This document shows positions 1-7,721 of a stretch of DNA of 14,769 nt, in pieces. How positions within the stretch are numbered: position 1 is the first letter of the stretch; every line of letters begins with the position of its first letter. The DNA comes from Bacteroidota bacterium. Lineage in GTDB: Bacteria; Bacteroidota; Bacteroidia; Flavobacteriales_F; PHOS-HE28. The position numbers and the translations under genes are program-made. Location of the stretch: the NCBI GenBank assembly GCA_963169595.1, contig CAUJFM010000271.1, forward strand, positions 1 through 14,769, given 5' to 3'. The notes under the pieces were generated by a model. It did not search any database. It saw only the letters and a program-made list of their open reading frames with translations, and was not told the DNA's origin.

Positions 1-2448
1 GCGGGCAGCGCGGTGGCCTACTGCATCGGCATCACCAACATCGACCCCATCAAGTATGACCTGCTGTTCGAGCGCTTCCTGAACCCGGACCGCAAGAGCA
101 TGCCCGATATCGATACCGACTTCGACGATGAAGGGCGGCAGAAGGTGATCGACTACGTGGTGGAGAAGTACGGCCAGAACCAGGTGGCGCAGATCGTCAC
201 CTACGGCAGCATGGCGGCCAAGAGCAGCATCCGCGACGTGTCGCGCGTGATGGACCTGCCACTGGCCGAAGCGGACCGCTTGGCGAAGCTCATCCCGGAG
301 CGCCCCGGCATTGAACTGGGCCGCATCCTGCGGGCGCCGCTCGAGGGCGAAGGCAGCCTGAAGACCAAGGAGAACCTGAGCAGTGATGAACTCGCACTGG
401 TGAAGCAATTGCGCGAGATCCTGGAGAGCGGCGAGCTCACCAGCGACGTGCTCAATGCGGCCGAGAAGCTGGAGGGTTCGGTACGCGGCACCGGCGTGCA
501 TGCGGCGGGCATCATCATCGCCCCCACCGACCTCACGGAGATCATCCCGGTGTGCACCTCGAAGGAATCCACCCTGCTGCTCACGCAGTACGACGGCAAG
601 GTGATCGAGGATGCGGGCGTCATCAAGATGGACTTCCTGGGGCTGAAGACGCTCACCATCATCCGCGATGCCCTGCGCATGATCGACGCGAACCACGGGG
701 TGCAGATCGACATCGACGGCATTCCGCTGGACGACCCGAAGACCTTCGCCCTGTACCAGCGCGCCGAGACCAACGGCACCTTCCAGTTCGAAAGCGCGGG
801 CATGCAGAAGTACCTGCGCGAACTGAAGCCCGACCAGTTCGCCGACCTCATCGCCATGAACGCCCTGTACCGCCCGGGGCCGCTGGAATACATCCCCACC
901 TTCATCAAGCGCAAGCACGGTCTGGAGAAGATCGTGTACGACCTGCCCGAGATGGAGGAACTGCTGCGCGAGACCTATGGTGTGACGGTGTATCAGGAGC
1001 AGGTGATGCTCCTGAGCCAGAAGCTGGCCGGCTTCACCAAGGGCGATGCCGACGTGCTGCGCAAGGCGATGGGCAAGAAGGACCGCGCCACGCTGGACAA
1101 GATGAAGGGCAAGTTCCTGGAGGGAACGGCCCAGCGCGGCTTCGACGCCAAGGTCTGCGAGAAGGTGTGGACCGACTGGGAGGCCTTCGCCCAGTACGCC
1201 TTCAACAAGTCACACTCCACCTGCTACGCCTTCGTGGCCTACCAGACCGCGTGGCTCAAGGCGAACTACCCGAGCGAGTACATGGCCAGTGTGCTCACGC
1301 ACTCGCAGGGCAGCATCGACAAGATCACCTTCTTCATGGAGGAATGCCGGCGCATGGGCATCTCCGTGCTGGGGCCGGACGTAAACGAGAGCCAGCTGCA
1401 GTTCAGCGTGAACAAGCAGGGGCAGATCCGCTTCGGGCTGGGTGCGGTGAAGGGTGTGGGCGAAGCGGCGGTGGAGGCCATCGTGACCGAGCGACAGGCC
1501 AACGGTCCCTACAAGGACATCTATGACCTGATGCGCCGGGTGAACCTGCGCGCCGCCAACCGCAAGGCCTTGGAAAGCCTGGCTTATGCCGGTGCCTTCG
1601 ATGGCTTCCCCAAGAGCCACCGCGCCCACTACTTCCACAGCCCCGGCGAGGGCAAGCCCACCTTCCTGGAGACCTTGGTGCGTTACGGCCAGCAGAGCCA
1701 GGACGGCGCCGACAGCGCCCAGGTGAACATGTTCGGGGAACTCGATGAAGCGGCAGGGATCCCAGAGCCCGCCCTGCCTGCCATCGACCCTTGGAGCGCC
1801 TTGGAACAGCTGCACTACGAGAAGGAAGTGATCGGCTTCTACCTGAGCGGCCATCCCTTGGACGACCACCGGCTGGAGATCAAGTACCTGTGCAACACCA
1901 CGCTGCCCGAGCTGAAGGAGTTGGACAAGCTCAATGGGCGTGACCTCGCCTTCGCGGGCATCGTCACCAAGGCCGAGCACCGCATCGCCAAGAGCGGCAA
2001 GCCCTTCGGCTCGTTCAGCCTGGAGGACCACCACGGCACGCACGAGTTCATGCTCTTCAGCGAGGACTACCTGAAGTTCAAGCTGTACCTGCAGACCGGC
2101 GCGCTGCTGTTCGTGAAGGGGCGCGCCAGTGCCCGCACCTGGGGCCGGGATGAAGGGCAGATGGAGTTCAAGATCAGCCAGATCGACCTGCTCAGCGACG
2201 TGCGGGAGAAGTACTTCACCAAGCTGAACCTCCGCCTGGAGGCCGAACGGATCAATGACAGTCTGGCCCGTGAACTTGGACAGCTACTGAAGGCCTCGCC
2301 GGGCAAATGCAAGGTGACCTTCCAGATCGTGAGCCCCGCGGAGAACATGGCATTCGAGGCTGCCAGCAAGGGGATGAGCGTGGCCGTGAGCGAGGAGCTG
2401 ATCCGGTCGCTGGATGCCCTTGCCGATGTTTCCTACACGCTGAACTGA
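1..2448 (+). CDS. dnaE: DNA polymerase III alpha subunit, C-terminal part (5' end outside window)
   Basis: Replicative DNA polymerase that copies both strands as the core of the Pol III holoenzyme in the cytoplasm. The frame is open from base 1, so the PHP domain and start lie upstream; the GTG at 13 is internal. Counting codons from base 1, the palm carries PDIDTDF with the metal-binding aspartates D36 and D38, and IKMDFLGL supplies the third, D211; these match E. coli D401, D403 and D555. A helix-hairpin-helix lies near residues 478-495. The motif QVNMFG at 574-579 fits the internal beta-clamp-binding site. An OB-fold follows at about 649-715, then the C-terminal domain. The 815 visible residues fit the last two thirds of a roughly 1200-residue family member. 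No frameshift or intein is seen. trxA follows, as is common in Bacteroidota. Confidence 0.97.
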   Translation, partial: AGSAVAYCIGITNIDPIKYDLLFERFLNPDRKSMPDIDTDFDDEGRQKVIDYVVEKYGQNQVAQIVTYGSMAAKSSIRDVSRVMDLPLAEADRLAKLIPERPGIELGRILRAPLEGEGSLKTKENLSSDELALVKQLREILESGELTSDVLNAAEKLEGSVRGTGVHAAGIIIAPTDLTEIIPVCTSKESTLLLTQYDGKVIEDAGVIKMDFLGLKTLTIIRDALRMIDANHGVQIDIDGIPLDDPKTFALYQRAETNGTFQFESAGMQKYLRELKPDQFADLIAMNALYRPGPLEYIPTFIKRKHGLEKIVYDLPEMEELLRETYGVTVYQEQVMLLSQKLAGFTKGDADVLRKAMGKKDRATLDKMKGKFLEGTAQRGFDAKVCEKVWTDWEAFAQYAFNKSHSTCYAFVAYQTAWLKANYPSEYMASVLTHSQGSIDKITFFMEECRRMGISVLGPDVNESQLQFSVNKQGQIRFGLGAVKGVGEAAVEAIVTERQANGPYKDIYDLMRRVNLRAANRKALESLAYAGAFDGFPKSHRAHYFHSPGEGKPTFLETLVRYGQQSQDGADSAQVNMFGELDEAAGIPEPALPAIDPWSALEQLHYEKEVIGFYLSGHPLDDHRLEIKYLCNTTLPELKELDKLNGRDLAFAGIVTKAEHRIAKSGKPFGSFSLEDHHGTHEFMLFSEDYLKFKLYLQTGALLFVKGRASARTWGRDEGQMEFKISQIDLLSDVREKYFTKLNLRLEAERINDSLARELGQLLKASPGKCKVTFQIVSPAENMAFEAASKGMSVAVSEELIRSLDALADVSYTLN

Positions 2449-2495
2449 CAGTTCGTCAGAAACTTTCCATGGCAAGGAATTGGCAGGGAAGCGGG

Positions 2496-2503
2496 TAACT
2501 TTG
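2496..2503 (+). promoter_or_regulatory. Bacteroidota -7 box upstream of trxA
   Basis: TAACTTTG is an exact match to the Bacteroidota sigma -7 consensus TAnnTTTG. A transcript from it would begin near 2508 and have a leader of about 110 bases before trxA. The upstream partner is weak: the nearest TTG (2480-2482) is only 13 bases away, shorter than the usual 17-23. A second weaker box, TTCCTTTG, lies at 2565-2572. trxA may also be read from the dnaE promoter. Confidence 0.45.
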
Positions 2504-2537
2504 CACCCTCAACGGAATGTGGAGAACCTGAGGAAGG

Positions 2538-2551
2538 TCCGGTCGACCGGA
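2538..2551. repeat. 14-base perfect palindrome in the trxA leader
   Basis: TCCGGTCGACCGGA is its own reverse complement. Flanking GGT and ACC (GGT just before, ACC three bases after the core) could extend a hairpin. There is no T-run after it, so it is not a usual terminator for dnaE. It may be an RNA stem in the trxA leader or a site for a dimeric DNA-binding protein. Confidence 0.5.
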
Positions 2552-2597
2552 AGACCACTCCCCGTTCCTTTGACAAGCAAGGAGGTGTAACCGAACA

Positions 2598-2636
2598 ATG
2601 CGCAAAGCGCACGCTAGAACATGGCACTTGAACTGA
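2598..2636 (+). other. Possible 12-codon leader ORF overlapping the trxA start
   Basis: An ATG at 2598 opens MRKAHARTWHLN and stops at TGA 2634-2636, 16 bases inside trxA in another frame. It is preceded by AAGGAGGTG (2579-2587), a perfect 9-base match to the expected 16S anti-Shine-Dalgarno sequence, 10 bases before the ATG. The other gene starts in this window lack such a site. The ATG sits in a small hairpin, TGCGC-AAA-GCGCA (2599-2611). It could be a leader peptide giving translational coupling to trxA, or the strong site could be a ribosome standby site for trxA itself. It may also be chance. Confidence 0.3.
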
Positions 2637-2941
2637 CCGACAACAACTTTGAGGAACTCGTCCTGAAGAGCGACAAGCCCGTGCTGGTGGACTTCTGGGC
2701 CGAATGGTGCGGTCCCTGCCGCATGGTGGGCCCCGTTGTGGAAGAACTGGCCAAGGAATACGACGGCAAGGCCGTGGTGGGCAAGCTGAACGTGGACCAC
2801 AACGCCCAGATCAGCATGAAGTACGGCATCCGCAGCATCCCCACGCTGCTGGTGTTCAAGAACGGCGAGATCGTGGACCGTGCCGTGGGCGCCGTGCCCA
2901 AGAGCACCCTGGCCCAGAAGCTGGACGGCCAACTGGCCTGA
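2621..2941 (+). CDS. trxA: Thioredoxin
   Basis: Cytoplasmic dithiol-disulfide oxidoreductase that keeps proteins such as ribonucleotide reductase and peroxiredoxins reduced, itself reduced by thioredoxin reductase. It is 106 residues, the standard single-domain length. The active site WCGPC has C30 and C33; D24 is the buried acid and P74, in SIPT, is the cis-proline that shapes the groove. There is no signal peptide. The ATG at 2621 is the only possible start, because an in-frame TAG lies at 2615-2617, two codons upstream. The start itself lacks a Shine-Dalgarno sequence, but a strong one sits 33 bases upstream before a short overlapping frame. It lies between dnaE and a terminator-like hairpin. 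Confidence 0.97.
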   Translation: MALELTDNNFEELVLKSDKPVLVDFWAEWCGPCRMVGPVVEELAKEYDGKAVVGKLNVDHNAQISMKYGIRSIPTLLVFKNGEIVDRAVGAVPKSTLAQKLDGQLA

Positions 2942-2991
2942 GCCGGGAGTAGTACGAACGAACGGGGGCATGGCCCTTGTCAGCGATAGCG

Positions 2992-3023
2992 AGAGCCCGG
3001 GTCCGTCCCGGGCTTTCCGCTTT
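2992..3023 (+). terminator. Rho-independent-type terminator after trxA
   Basis: AGCCCGGG (2994-3001) pairs with CCCGGGCT (3007-3014) around a 5-base loop, and the stem can be extended by two pairs at its base. A broken T-rich tail, TTTCCGCTTT, follows. The stem is strong and the tail modest. It lies 51 bases after the trxA stop and before the DUF58 gene, where a terminator is expected. Confidence 0.65.
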
Positions 3024-3050
3024 CATCGGTCCTGCTCGCCATTCTCTCCC

Positions 3051-3058
3051 GATCTTTA
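3051..3058 (+). promoter_or_regulatory. Putative -7 box of the DUF58 gene
   Basis: GATCTTTA resembles the GATCTTTG boxes ahead of two other genes in this window and the Bacteroidota TAnnTTTG consensus. It ends only 9 bases before the ATG at 3068, so the transcript would have a leader of about 5 bases. The final A in place of G and the lack of a clear -33 TTG weaken the call. Confidence 0.35.
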
Positions 3059-3067
3059 CACCACCCG

Positions 3068-3991
3068 ATGCCCATCGAACAGAAGCATATCCAGGCCCTT
3101 TCGGCCCTCGAGTTCAAGGCCCGCCAGGTGGTGGAAGGCTTCCTGGCCGGTCTGCACAAGAGCCCCTTCCATGGGTTCAGCGTGGAGTTCGCCGAGCACA
3201 GGGCCTACAACAGCGGCGAGAGCACCCGGCACATCGACTGGAAGCTCTATGCCCGCACGGACAAGCTCTTTGTGAAGCGGTACGAGGAGGAGACCAACCT
3301 GCGCTGCGAGCTGGTGCTGGACGCCTCCTCCTCCATGTACTATCCGGCCAAAGGTGAGGCGCGCGAGTTCAACAAGATCGGCTTCGCCGTGCATGCGGCC
3401 GCGGCCTTCATCCAACTGCTGCGCAAGCAGCGGGATGCCGTGGGCCTCACCGTGTTCAGCGATGAGGTGAAGGTGGCCGAACGGGCGCGCAGTAGCAGCG
3501 TGCACCTGCGCCACCTGATGGACCGCCTGGAAGGGCTGCTGGCCGATGATGCCCCCGACCATGGTCAGCGTTCGGGCGTGGTGGAGGCCCTGCACGATAT
3601 TGCCCAGCGTGCCCAACGACGCAGCCTGGTGGTGGTGTTGAGCGACATGTTCGACACCGCCGACCGCGAGGAGGCCGTGTTCGATGCCCTGCAGCACCTG
3701 CGCTACAACAAGCACGACATCATCCTCTTCCACGTGGTGGACCGCCGCCACGAGCTGGAACTGGACCTGCAGGACCGTCCCTACACCTTCGTGGACGTGG
3801 AGACCGGCGAGCAGGTGAAGGCCCACCCGGCTGAGGTGCGCGAGGCCTATAAGGCCGCCGTGGCCGAGCGCTGGCACCGGTTGAAGCTCAAGTGCGGCCA
3901 GTACCGGATCGACCTGGTGGAGGCCGACATCAACGCCGGTTTCGAGCCGCTGCTGCTCGAGTTCCTCACCAAGCGCGCCCGCTTGTACTGA
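3068..3991 (+). CDS. DUF58 domain protein with von Willebrand A-like fold
   Basis: 307 residues, soluble and without a signal peptide or membrane segment. It matches the short, highly conserved Bacteroidota DUF58 form. The core runs KSPFHGFSVEFAEHRAY, then ESTRHIDWK (51-59), ARTDKLFVKRYEEE (62-75) and the metal-site-like DASSSM (D85, S87, S89). LSDMFD near 191-196 provides further acidic residues typical of vWA domains. In the family such proteins often sit beside a MoxR AAA+ ATPase and Bat-type vWA proteins and are thought to help assemble or activate periplasmic or membrane complexes; the molecular role is not established. No MoxR gene is visible nearby. The ATG at 3068 gives the family's usual N-terminus. 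The next gene is a haem lyase 119 bases downstream. Confidence 0.9.
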   Translation: MPIEQKHIQALSALEFKARQVVEGFLAGLHKSPFHGFSVEFAEHRAYNSGESTRHIDWKLYARTDKLFVKRYEEETNLRCELVLDASSSMYYPAKGEAREFNKIGFAVHAAAAFIQLLRKQRDAVGLTVFSDEVKVAERARSSSVHLRHLMDRLEGLLADDAPDHGQRSGVVEALHDIAQRAQRRSLVVVLSDMFDTADREEAVFDALQHLRYNKHDIILFHVVDRRHELELDLQDRPYTFVDVETGEQVKAHPAEVREAYKAAVAERWHRLKLKCGQYRIDLVEADINAGFEPLLLEFLTKRARLY

Positions 3992-3999
3992 GGCGGTCG

Positions 4000-4026
4000 T
4001 TGCTACAGGCACAAGCCCGATCTTTG
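4000..4026 (+). promoter_or_regulatory. Bacteroidota-type promoter ahead of the ccmF operon
   Basis: TTG at 4000-4002 and GATCTTTG at 4019-4026 are separated by 16 bases, close to the known TTG-N17-23-TANNTTTG layout of Flavobacterium promoters. Transcription would begin near 4031, about 80 bases ahead of the ATG at 4111. The same GATCTTTGC string precedes the surface protein gene on the other strand. Confidence 0.5.
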
Positions 4027-4030
4027 CCCC

Positions 4031-4064
4031 CGCCCACGGTACCGGTGCCCACCGGTCGTGGGTG
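4031..4064 (+). promoter_or_regulatory. Two-part hairpin at the predicted 5' end of the ccmF transcript
   Basis: CCCACG (4033-4038) pairs with CGTGGG (4057-4062), and inside it CCGGT (4042-4046) pairs with ACCGG (4051-4055) around the loop GCCC, with a small internal loop between the two stems. Two further pairs can close the base. It begins right where transcription is predicted to start, so it would cap the 5' end of the messenger RNA. No T-run follows, so it is not a typical terminator of the preceding gene. Confidence 0.5.
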
Positions 4065-4110
4065 AGGAACGACCAACCCTTCAACACCCTGCAGGCCACG
4101 CGCCTGGACC

Positions 4111-6939
4111 ATGACCCCCATCCAGTATATCGGCGAACACGCCTGGGCCGGAACCCTCGGACACCTGTTCGCCTCCCTATCGCTCGCAGGCAGCCTGCTT
4201 GCGGTGGCCGCTTACTTCCTCTCCACCACGCGTCGCGATGCGGCCTGGACCACCCTGGGAAGGATCGGGTTCCGCCTGCACACGGGCGCCGTGCTCGGCA
4301 TCGTGGTGCTGCTGTTCATCATGCTGTTCAACCACTGGTTCGAGTTCGACTACGTGTGGAAGCACAGCAACATGGCCATGCCCATGAAGTACATCCTCTC
4401 CTGCTTCTGGGAGGGTCAGGAGGGCTCCTTCCTACTGTGGACCTTCTGGCACGTGGTGATCGGCAACATCCTCATCGCCCGGGCCCGCGACTGGGAGGCA
4501 CCGGTGATGACCGTGGTCGCCATGGTGCAGGTGTTCCTGGCGGTGATGGTGATCGGCGTGTACGTGGGCGACGTGCGCATCGGCAGCAGCCCCTTCCTGC
4601 TGATCCGCGAGGTGAGCGACAACATCGGACTGCCGTGGACGGCCATGCCGAACTACCTCACGGCGATCCCTGAGTTCGCTGACGGTCGCGGCCTGAACCC
4701 CCTGCTCCAGAACTACTGGATGGTGATCCATCCCCCCACCCTGTTCCTGGGTTTTGCGGCCACCTTGGTGCCCTTCGCCTACGCCATTGCCGGCCTGTGG
4801 ACCGGGCGCCGAAGCGCGTGGATGGGTCCCGCCCTGCCCTGGACCTTCTTCGGGGTGATGGTGCTGGGCACCGGCATCCTGATGGGTGGCGCGTGGGCCT
4901 ACGAGGCGCTCAGCTTCGGCGGTTTCTGGGCCTGGGACCCCGTGGAGAACGCCTCCCTGGTGCCCTGGCTCACCCTGGTGGCCGCGGGTCACCTGATGCT
5001 GGTGAACAAACGCAAGGAGACCTCCCTGTTCAGCGCGCTGCTGCTCACCCTGGTCACCTTCATCCTGGTCCTCTACTCCACCTTCCTCACGCGCAGCGGC
5101 GTGCTGGGTGACACCAGCGTGCACAGCTTCACCGGGGATGGCATGCTGCCCGGCCTGCTGCTGTTCCTGCTCTTCTTCATCGGCCTTTCCGTGCTCATGC
5201 TGCTGCCTGACAAGGGCCAGCGCCGGTTCTATGCGCTGATCGCCGTGGCCTTGCTCGCCATCGGGGTCGGCTTGGAGATGCAGGTGCCGGCCATCATCCT
5301 GTTCGGGGTCATCAGTGGTGGCATGCTGCTCCAGGCCTACCTGCGGGGCTACAACACCAACACGCCCGAGGAGGCCCTGTGGTCCCGCGAGTTCTGGCTC
5401 TTCATCGGCTCGCTGGTGCTGTTGATCAGCGCCGTGCAGATCACCTTCAGCACGAGCATCCCGGTCCTCAACCTGCTGCTGGAACCGTTCGGCAACTTCT
5501 TCGCTGGACTGGCCGAAGGGCGTGACAGCGACTTCCTCCGCGGACTGGCCGAGGCCCGCTTCGCGCCACCCGGTGATGCCATCCAGCACTACAACAAATG
5601 GCAGCTGCCCTTCGCCTTCATCACCACCCTGCTGATCGCCTTCGCGCAATACCTGCGTTGGAAGAGCACGGATGTGAAGGCCTTCCTGAAGCAACTGCGG
5701 TTGCCCCTGGTGATCGCCGTGCTGGTGACCGCCCTGGCGGTGTGGGCGCTGGACTATGGCCTGGCCGAACTGCATTGGGGAGCGCTGCTCTTCGCCACCG
5801 TGTTCGCCGCCGTGGCCAATGCGGCCTACGTGCGCGTGGTGCTGAAAGGCAGCCTGAAGAACGCCGGGCCGTCGGTGGCCCACGTGGGGTTCGCCCTGGT
5901 GCTGCTTGGTGCGCTGGTGAGCACCAGCCGCCAGAACGAAGTGAGCCGCAACACGAAGAACATGGACCTCCGCTTCCTGAACGAGGCCTTCAACAACAAT
6001 GCGGACATCCTGCTCTACAAGGGCGATACGGTGCTGATGGGCGAGCACTATGTGCGCTACCACCAGAAGCGTGAGGACGGCGTGAACCTGATGTACGACA
6101 TGGACTACTTCGCCGTGGAGCCCAAGGACTACCGCGAAGGGGACACGGTGCGCGTGGGCGACATGCTGTTCCGCGCCCGCAACGACCATCGTGCCTCGGC
6201 GATCTTCCTGCAGGACCAGCCGGATCACTGGCAACCCATCGAAGGCTTCAGCTTCCGGGCCCTGTGGCATGCCCGCGATTGGTCCCCCTCCCGCCCCGGC
6301 GCGAAGGTCTTCGCCCTGGAGCCCTTCGTGCAGATAAATCCCCGCTTCGGCAACGTGGCCGAACCCAGCACACGGCACTGGGTGCACAAGGACCTGTACA
6401 CCCACGTGCGTTACGCGGACCTGGAAATGGCCAGCGACACGGCCGATGACGGCTGGATGCCCGACCGCCTCTACGAGAAGCAGGAAGGCGACACCATCAT
6501 CACCCCCACCGCGATCGTGGTCATCGACAGCGTGTATGCCGTACGCGACAGCGTGACCCTGAGCATGCTCGGCGACAAGTTCCAGGTGTATGCCGCCAAG
6601 CTCCGCGTGCGTGACCTGTACCAACGTGAGCGCTGGTTCGATGCACGTCCCATGGCGATCTACGCCGGTGGGCAGATGGTCGCCGGCAAGGCCGCGGAGA
6701 TCCCTCCCCTGCGCATCAAGTACGGTCTGGCCAGCGTGGACCAGGCCACAGCCCCAACGCCCGAGGGCGGTCGTCCCGCAGGCCCGGTGAAGGTGGGCGT
6801 GAACGTGGCTGAGGCCGAGTTCCTGGTGATGCAGGCGATCGTGTTCCCGGGCATCAACATCCTCTGGATCGGTTGTGTGCTGCTGGCGTTGGGCACGGGC
6901 ATGGCGGTGTGGCAGCGCCTCCGCAAAAGGACGACCTGA
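4111..6939 (+). CDS. ccmF: CcmF-type cytochrome c haem lyase subunit
   Basis: Inner-membrane protein of the system I cytochrome c maturation pathway; it receives haem from CcmE and joins it to apocytochrome CXXCH motifs. The WWD haem-handling segment reads FGGFWAWDPVENASLVPWL (269-287), and NPLLQNYWMVIHPP (196-209) and WEGQEGSFLLW (100-110) are CcmF signatures. All four haem-linked histidines known from E. coli CcmF appear to be present: H207, H338 (SVHSF), H294 (AAGHL) and H591 (AHVG). At 942 residues it is much longer than the E. coli protein (about 650), the surplus being a soluble, probably periplasmic domain at about 603-905 before a last membrane helix near 908-930. Large CcmF/CcsA proteins of this kind are usual in Bacteroidota. 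It starts an overlapping gene run. No ccmB, ccmC or ccmE gene is seen in the window. Confidence 0.93.
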   Translation: MTPIQYIGEHAWAGTLGHLFASLSLAGSLLAVAAYFLSTTRRDAAWTTLGRIGFRLHTGAVLGIVVLLFIMLFNHWFEFDYVWKHSNMAMPMKYILSCFWEGQEGSFLLWTFWHVVIGNILIARARDWEAPVMTVVAMVQVFLAVMVIGVYVGDVRIGSSPFLLIREVSDNIGLPWTAMPNYLTAIPEFADGRGLNPLLQNYWMVIHPPTLFLGFAATLVPFAYAIAGLWTGRRSAWMGPALPWTFFGVMVLGTGILMGGAWAYEALSFGGFWAWDPVENASLVPWLTLVAAGHLMLVNKRKETSLFSALLLTLVTFILVLYSTFLTRSGVLGDTSVHSFTGDGMLPGLLLFLLFFIGLSVLMLLPDKGQRRFYALIAVALLAIGVGLEMQVPAIILFGVISGGMLLQAYLRGYNTNTPEEALWSREFWLFIGSLVLLISAVQITFSTSIPVLNLLLEPFGNFFAGLAEGRDSDFLRGLAEARFAPPGDAIQHYNKWQLPFAFITTLLIAFAQYLRWKSTDVKAFLKQLRLPLVIAVLVTALAVWALDYGLAELHWGALLFATVFAAVANAAYVRVVLKGSLKNAGPSVAHVGFALVLLGALVSTSRQNEVSRNTKNMDLRFLNEAFNNNADILLYKGDTVLMGEHYVRYHQKREDGVNLMYDMDYFAVEPKDYREGDTVRVGDMLFRARNDHRASAIFLQDQPDHWQPIEGFSFRALWHARDWSPSRPGAKVFALEPFVQINPRFGNVAEPSTRHWVHKDLYTHVRYADLEMASDTADDGWMPDRLYEKQEGDTIITPTAIVVIDSVYAVRDSVTLSMLGDKFQVYAAKLRVRDLYQRERWFDARPMAIYAGGQMVAGKAAEIPPLRIKYGLASVDQATAPTPEGGRPAGPVKVGVNVAEAEFLVMQAIVFPGINILWIGCVLLALGTGMAVWQRLRKRTT

Positions 6940-7721
6940 TGAGTGCTCCCCTGCGCATCGTCCTGGTAGGTACCGGCCGTGCGGCACGGCACCTGGGAGC
7001 GGCGATCGCCAAGGGTCCCCATACGCTGATGGCCGTTGCCGGCCGGGATGCGGAGCGGACCCGAGCACTGGCCGGGGAGCTGAACACCTCACCGGCGGAC
7101 CTCCGATCCCTCCCGCCCGAGGCCGATATCGTGCTGATCGCGGTGAGTGATGCCGCCATCGGCGAGGTGGCCAAGGGGATCGGCCCGCAGAACGGTGTGG
7201 TGGCCCATACGTCCGGCGCATCCACCTACGACCTGCTCCTGCCCCATCCGCATCGCGGCGTGCTGTGGCCGATCCAGACCCTGGGGGGCGGCGACGCGCT
7301 GGACCTGGGCGGTGTTCCACTGGCCGTGGATGGAGCCACCCCACAGGCCGTGGAGGTGCTGGAACGGCTGGCCCGTGACCTGAGCGGCTACGCCATCGTG
7401 CTGAGCGAAGCGGAACGCCGGACAGTGCATCTCGCCGCCGTGCTCACCAGCAATTTCCCCGTGTTCCTCGTTGGCCAGGCCCAGAGGCTGCTGCAGCGCA
7501 GGGGCCTGCCGCACGACCTCCTTGGCCCCTTGTGGCAACGGACCGCCGCCAACGTGATGGCCGTGGGTCCCGAAGCGGCCCTGACCGGTCCGGCCCGCCG
7601 GGGCGACCAAGCCACGATCCAGGCCCATCTGGAACTGCTCGGGGATGACACCGATCTTCGCGCGGCGTACCGCTTGCTGACCACCATGATCATGAAGGCC
7701 CACGGACATCCTGCGCCATGA
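6939..7721 (+). CDS. Rossmann-fold DUF2520 domain protein
   Basis: 260 residues, cytoplasmic. The N-terminus has a dinucleotide-binding loop, VGTGRAARHLG (10-20), followed by a Rossmann-like half with IAVSDAAI (67-74) and HTSGAS (90-95). The C-terminal DUF2520 half has LWPIQTL (109-115), HLAAVLTSNF (164-173) and TGPARRGD (216-223), all family signatures. The fold resembles 6-phosphogluconate and pyrroline-5-carboxylate reductase types, so an NAD(P)-dependent oxidoreductase is plausible, but the substrate is unknown. The start at 6939 is chosen because the family N-terminus begins there and its ATG shares one base with the ccmF stop (TGATG), which suggests translational coupling; longer upstream readings would lie within ccmF. 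It overlaps the HAD gene by 4 bases. Confidence 0.88.
   Translation: MSAPLRIVLVGTGRAARHLGAAIAKGPHTLMAVAGRDAERTRALAGELNTSPADLRSLPPEADIVLIAVSDAAIGEVAKGIGPQNGVVAHTSGASTYDLLLPHPHRGVLWPIQTLGGGDALDLGGVPLAVDGATPQAVEVLERLARDLSGYAIVLSEAERRTVHLAAVLTSNFPVFLVGQAQRLLQRRGLPHDLLGPLWQRTAANVMAVGPEAALTGPARRGDQATIQAHLELLGDDTDLRAAYRLLTTMIMKAHGHPAP

Noticed and set aside
13..15. GTG as a possible start for dnaE.
   Set aside because: The frame continues to base 1 and the text before it (AGSAV) is the conserved DnaE interior; the gene is simply cut by the window edge.
1210..2043. A 277-codon - strand frame inside dnaE, and similar long frames at 552-1526, 3056-4099 and 10475-11488.
   Set aside because: All are shadows of clear genes on the other strand or in another frame, with no family motif.
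2526..2556. Resemblance of GAGGAAGGTCCGG to the start of the conserved RNase P RNA core or to SRP RNA.
   Set aside because: Only a short stretch matches, and no other conserved segment of either RNA follows in the 172-base gap, which is too short for RNase P RNA.
3981..4016. Inverted repeat GCTTGT...ACAAGC across the DUF58 stop codon, as a terminator.
   Set aside because: The loop is 24 bases, the stem is only 6 pairs and there is no proper T-run; it overlaps a better-supported promoter.
4432..7344. A 970-codon open frame on the - strand opposite ccmF and the DUF2520 gene.
   Set aside because: It mirrors strongly supported genes with intact family motifs. Long antisense frames arise easily in GC-rich coding DNA, and its product is a low-complexity mix rich in H, G, Q and V with no recognisable domain.
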